Below are positions 61,996-64,000 of a DNA stretch of 64,000 nucleotides, piece after piece. The position numbers were made by a program, and so were the translations under genes. The DNA comes from Theobroma cacao (lineage: Eukaryota > Streptophyta > Magnoliopsida > Malvales > Malvaceae). How positions within the stretch are numbered: position 1 is the stretch's first letter; the number at the start of each line of letters is the position of its first letter. The stretch spans positions 3,801,136 to 3,865,135 of the forward strand of contig NC_030859.1 in the NCBI RefSeq assembly GCF_000208745.1, in the 5' to 3' direction. The notes beneath the pieces are model-generated. The model searched no databases, was not told the DNA's origin, and saw only the letters and a list, made by a program, of their open reading frames with translations.

Positions 61996-63249
61996 TAATA
62001 ATCTATTAAATATAAATTTATATATTTCACTTGAAGTGAGATCTATCAAATATAGTAATTAATCTTGTTGCTATTTTGGCATTGATTAGCATTATTACAT
62101 GTTCACATGATTTTCTAACTATACACACTCTAAATAAAAGATATTTTTCCAGGCAATAATGACCTTCAACTGTGACCTAAACATAAAAACAAGATCTAAT
62201 AAGAATGTGGTAAGGAAAAATATATACAAATTCAAGCCTGACAAAAGAAAAAAAAAACCTGTGATTTTATTGTCAACCCTAAAATTCTATTGGTGGCCTT
62301 ACTATGACAAAAAAAGATTCTCATGAAGATATTGACCATTCGTAGAAGGATCACATAAGGATAGAAGTATTATTGGAAAACTTTGGTTAGTCAGTCATGT
62401 ACAAATGGGGATATATTCACAGTGCTGGTAAATAAGTTAAAAGTTCATATGGGGTTGAAAGTAACCATAGAGGAACAACCGAATCCAACAAAGAATCAGA
62501 GAAAGAGAGGGATCATATCAACTAGGTTGGAGAAAAACTAAGGTAAATATGTGGGGAGAGAGATGTTAAGTGAACCACAAAGTTATCCAACATGAATATA
62601 AACAAATTGCTTATTTTCTATGTAAAAAACAAACAGAGACAAAAACGACTTGACCACAGATGGTCAAGTACCACCTATAGACATCATGATTTCGAATCAG
62701 CATGGGGCTAAATTTGTCTATCCAAATATTAAATTCCATTCTTTTATTTTTTCTTTTGTATATGTCATGATAATAAGGAGTACTTTAACCCCTTGGAAGG
62801 GGAATTAAAATATGATATATATCCCAATTCTTGTAGAAATTCTCTTCCTCTATTTTAGTATTTCAAAAGAGATGCATGATCATTGAATCAAATATTTTTT
62901 ACTTGAGGAAAAAAGCCCATGAATCGGAAGAAACAAATATGTAGTTTTTGTTTATATAGCTTACATCACAGCTATTGTAGGGATATTTAACTAAGCATAT
63001 GGGGCTGGTTGGTGAATGGACATAAAGAACAGGAGAAATTAGGTAGCAGAGTAACATGGATTGTTCCAAAAATCTAAAAGGAAAATGGTCAAGTGAGAAT
63101 CTGAGTTCATGAACAAAGTAGCAGTATAGTGTGTAATCAATTAGCAAATATAAAATGATGGTATAATTAAAAAGCAAAAGTTTAAAAAAAAAAAAAAAAG
63201 AAGGAAGGGTAGGATAGGTGGGAAAGGACGAAAGAAAGGAATAAATTAA
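61996..63249. other. Intergenic region upstream of MIR160
   Basis: AT-rich. No coding frame with family resemblance is visible. A short segment at 62641-62700 (acttgaccacagatggtcaag ... gatttcgaatc) faintly resembles tRNA-like A and B boxes but is too weak to call. Confidence 0.4.
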
Positions 63250-63554
63250 NNNNNNNNNNNNNNNNNNNNNNNNNNNNNNNNNNNNNNNNNNNNNNNNNNN
63301 NNNNNNNNNNNNNNNNNNNNNNNNNNNNNNNNNNNNNNNNNNNNNNNNNNNNNNNNNNNNNNNNNNNNNNNNNNNNNNNNNNNNNNNNNNNNNNNNNNNN
63401 NNNNNNNNNNNNNNNNNNNNNNNNNNNNNNNNNNNNNNNNNNNNNNNNNNNNNNNNNNNNNNNNNNNNNNNNNNNNNNNNNNNNNNNNNNNNNNNNNNNN
63501 NNNNNNNNNNNNNNNNNNNNNNNNNNNNNNNNNNNNNNNNNNNNNNNNNNNNNN
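63250..63554. other. Assembly gap (N run, 305 bases)
   Basis: Unresolved bases about 620 bp upstream of the MIR160 hairpin, probably in its promoter. The flanking A and T runs suggest a low-complexity cause. Confidence 1.
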
Positions 63555-63642
63555 AAAAAAAAAACACCCTCTCCCTGGCTCCCTCACTCCTTATTTGATT
63601 ATGACCCAGCTTGTTTTTGCCTTCAGATCTCTCTCTTCTCCT

Positions 63643-63651
63643 CCATAAATA
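63643..63651 (+). promoter_or_regulatory. Candidate TATA box of MIR160
   Basis: CCATAAATA followed by a CT-rich stretch, about 230 bp upstream of the mature miRNA. A start site near 63675 would fit a plant pri-miRNA. Confidence 0.4.
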
Positions 63652-63865
63652 CCTTCCTCTCACTTTCAGTACCATTGCTTCAATTTCTTCTTCTTCTTCT
63701 TCCCCCATGTGCCTCCAGTGAAGATATTGGAGATCATCTGCATCATCCCAAAGCGTGCAGTACTCAATGCATTTCCATTCAAAGCATAACCATGACATGA
63801 AATGCATACAATATACATATACTTATATCATGCACCATGCATATGTTTATGGCATCATCATGGCA

Positions 63866-63975
63866 TCCGTGTATATATGTGCCTGGCTCCCTGTATGCCA
63901 TTTGCAGAGCCCACCGAGCATCGATGGTCTCCGTGGATGGCGTATGAGGAGCCATGCATATATTCCATGTATATA
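63866..63975 (+). ncRNA. MIR160: MIR160 precursor hairpin
   Basis: The 5' arm carries the 21-nt mature miR160 at 63880-63900 (starts TGCCTGGCTCCC, ends TGTATGCCA), identical to the conserved plant sequence. The 3' arm carries the star strand at 63940-63960 (GCGTATGAGGAGCC...). It pairs with a 2-nt 3' overhang arrangement across a ~39-nt loop region containing gagcatcga. Flanking gtatatat / atatattc extend the stem. miR160 directs cleavage of mRNAs for auxin response factors ARF10, ARF16 and ARF17, acting in root cap, leaf and seed development. Processing would be by DCL1 in the nucleus. Confidence 0.96.
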
Positions 63976-64000
63976 TACTTGTCCATGAATATTTTTCTTT

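Noticed and set aside
62641..62700. A tRNA gene or SINE head
   Set aside because: The A- and B-box-like words are weak, no cloverleaf could be drawn and no target duplication was found.
62899..63807. A 302-codon minus-strand frame
   Set aside because: It spans the second N gap, is low-complexity and overlaps the MIR160 promoter region.

Overview
The window is nuclear DNA of a flowering plant. It is AT-rich, has GT-AG introns and carries plant transposon families. It also holds chloroplast-targeted and photosynthetic genes and a conserved plant microRNA. Protein flavour suggests a eudicot, probably a rosid; the LHCA1 sequence looks Malvaceae-like, but that is an impression only. Two assembly gaps are present (27714-28518 and 63250-63554).

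Layout. 625-10848 (minus) is a complete 16-exon gene for a plastid ABC1/UbiB-type atypical kinase. 10849-18249 is non-genic and holds diverged inverted-repeat elements, a short tRNA-derived SINE with target duplication, and a broken copy of one LHCA1 exon. 18250-40275 has CACTA-type termini at both ends with a matching 3-bp duplication. It is best read as a ~22-kb CACTA-like element into which a ~16-kb Ogre/Tat-type Ty3 retrotransposon (19222 to at least 35130, minus) has inserted. That retrotransposon is full of stops and is itself interrupted inside its protease region by other elements.

The second gene cluster follows. LHCA1 (41192-42378, plus) is the photosystem I antenna protein. Next come a small secreted six-cysteine defensin-like peptide gene (42731-43000, minus) and a seven-exon gene for a GPI-anchored transferrin-like protein (44030-46401, minus). 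The cluster ends with a single-exon CRINKLY4-related receptor kinase of the CCR1/CCR2 type (49742-52045, plus). From 52046 to 63860 I find no protein gene, only retroposon insertions, microsatellites and AT-rich DNA. A MIR160 precursor lies at the very end (about 63866-63975, plus).

These are independent nuclear genes, not an operon. ABC1K and LHCA1 both act in the chloroplast. The transferrin-like protein, the defensin-like peptide and the receptor kinase all enter the secretory pathway. miR160 would act in trans on ARF10/16/17-class auxin response factors. The strongest unusual signals are the transferrin lobe with altered iron-site residues fused to a Pro/Ala/Ser-rich segment, the nested transposon block, the captured LHCA1 exon, and a tandem duplication across an exon boundary in the ABC1K gene whose second splice acceptor is destroyed.
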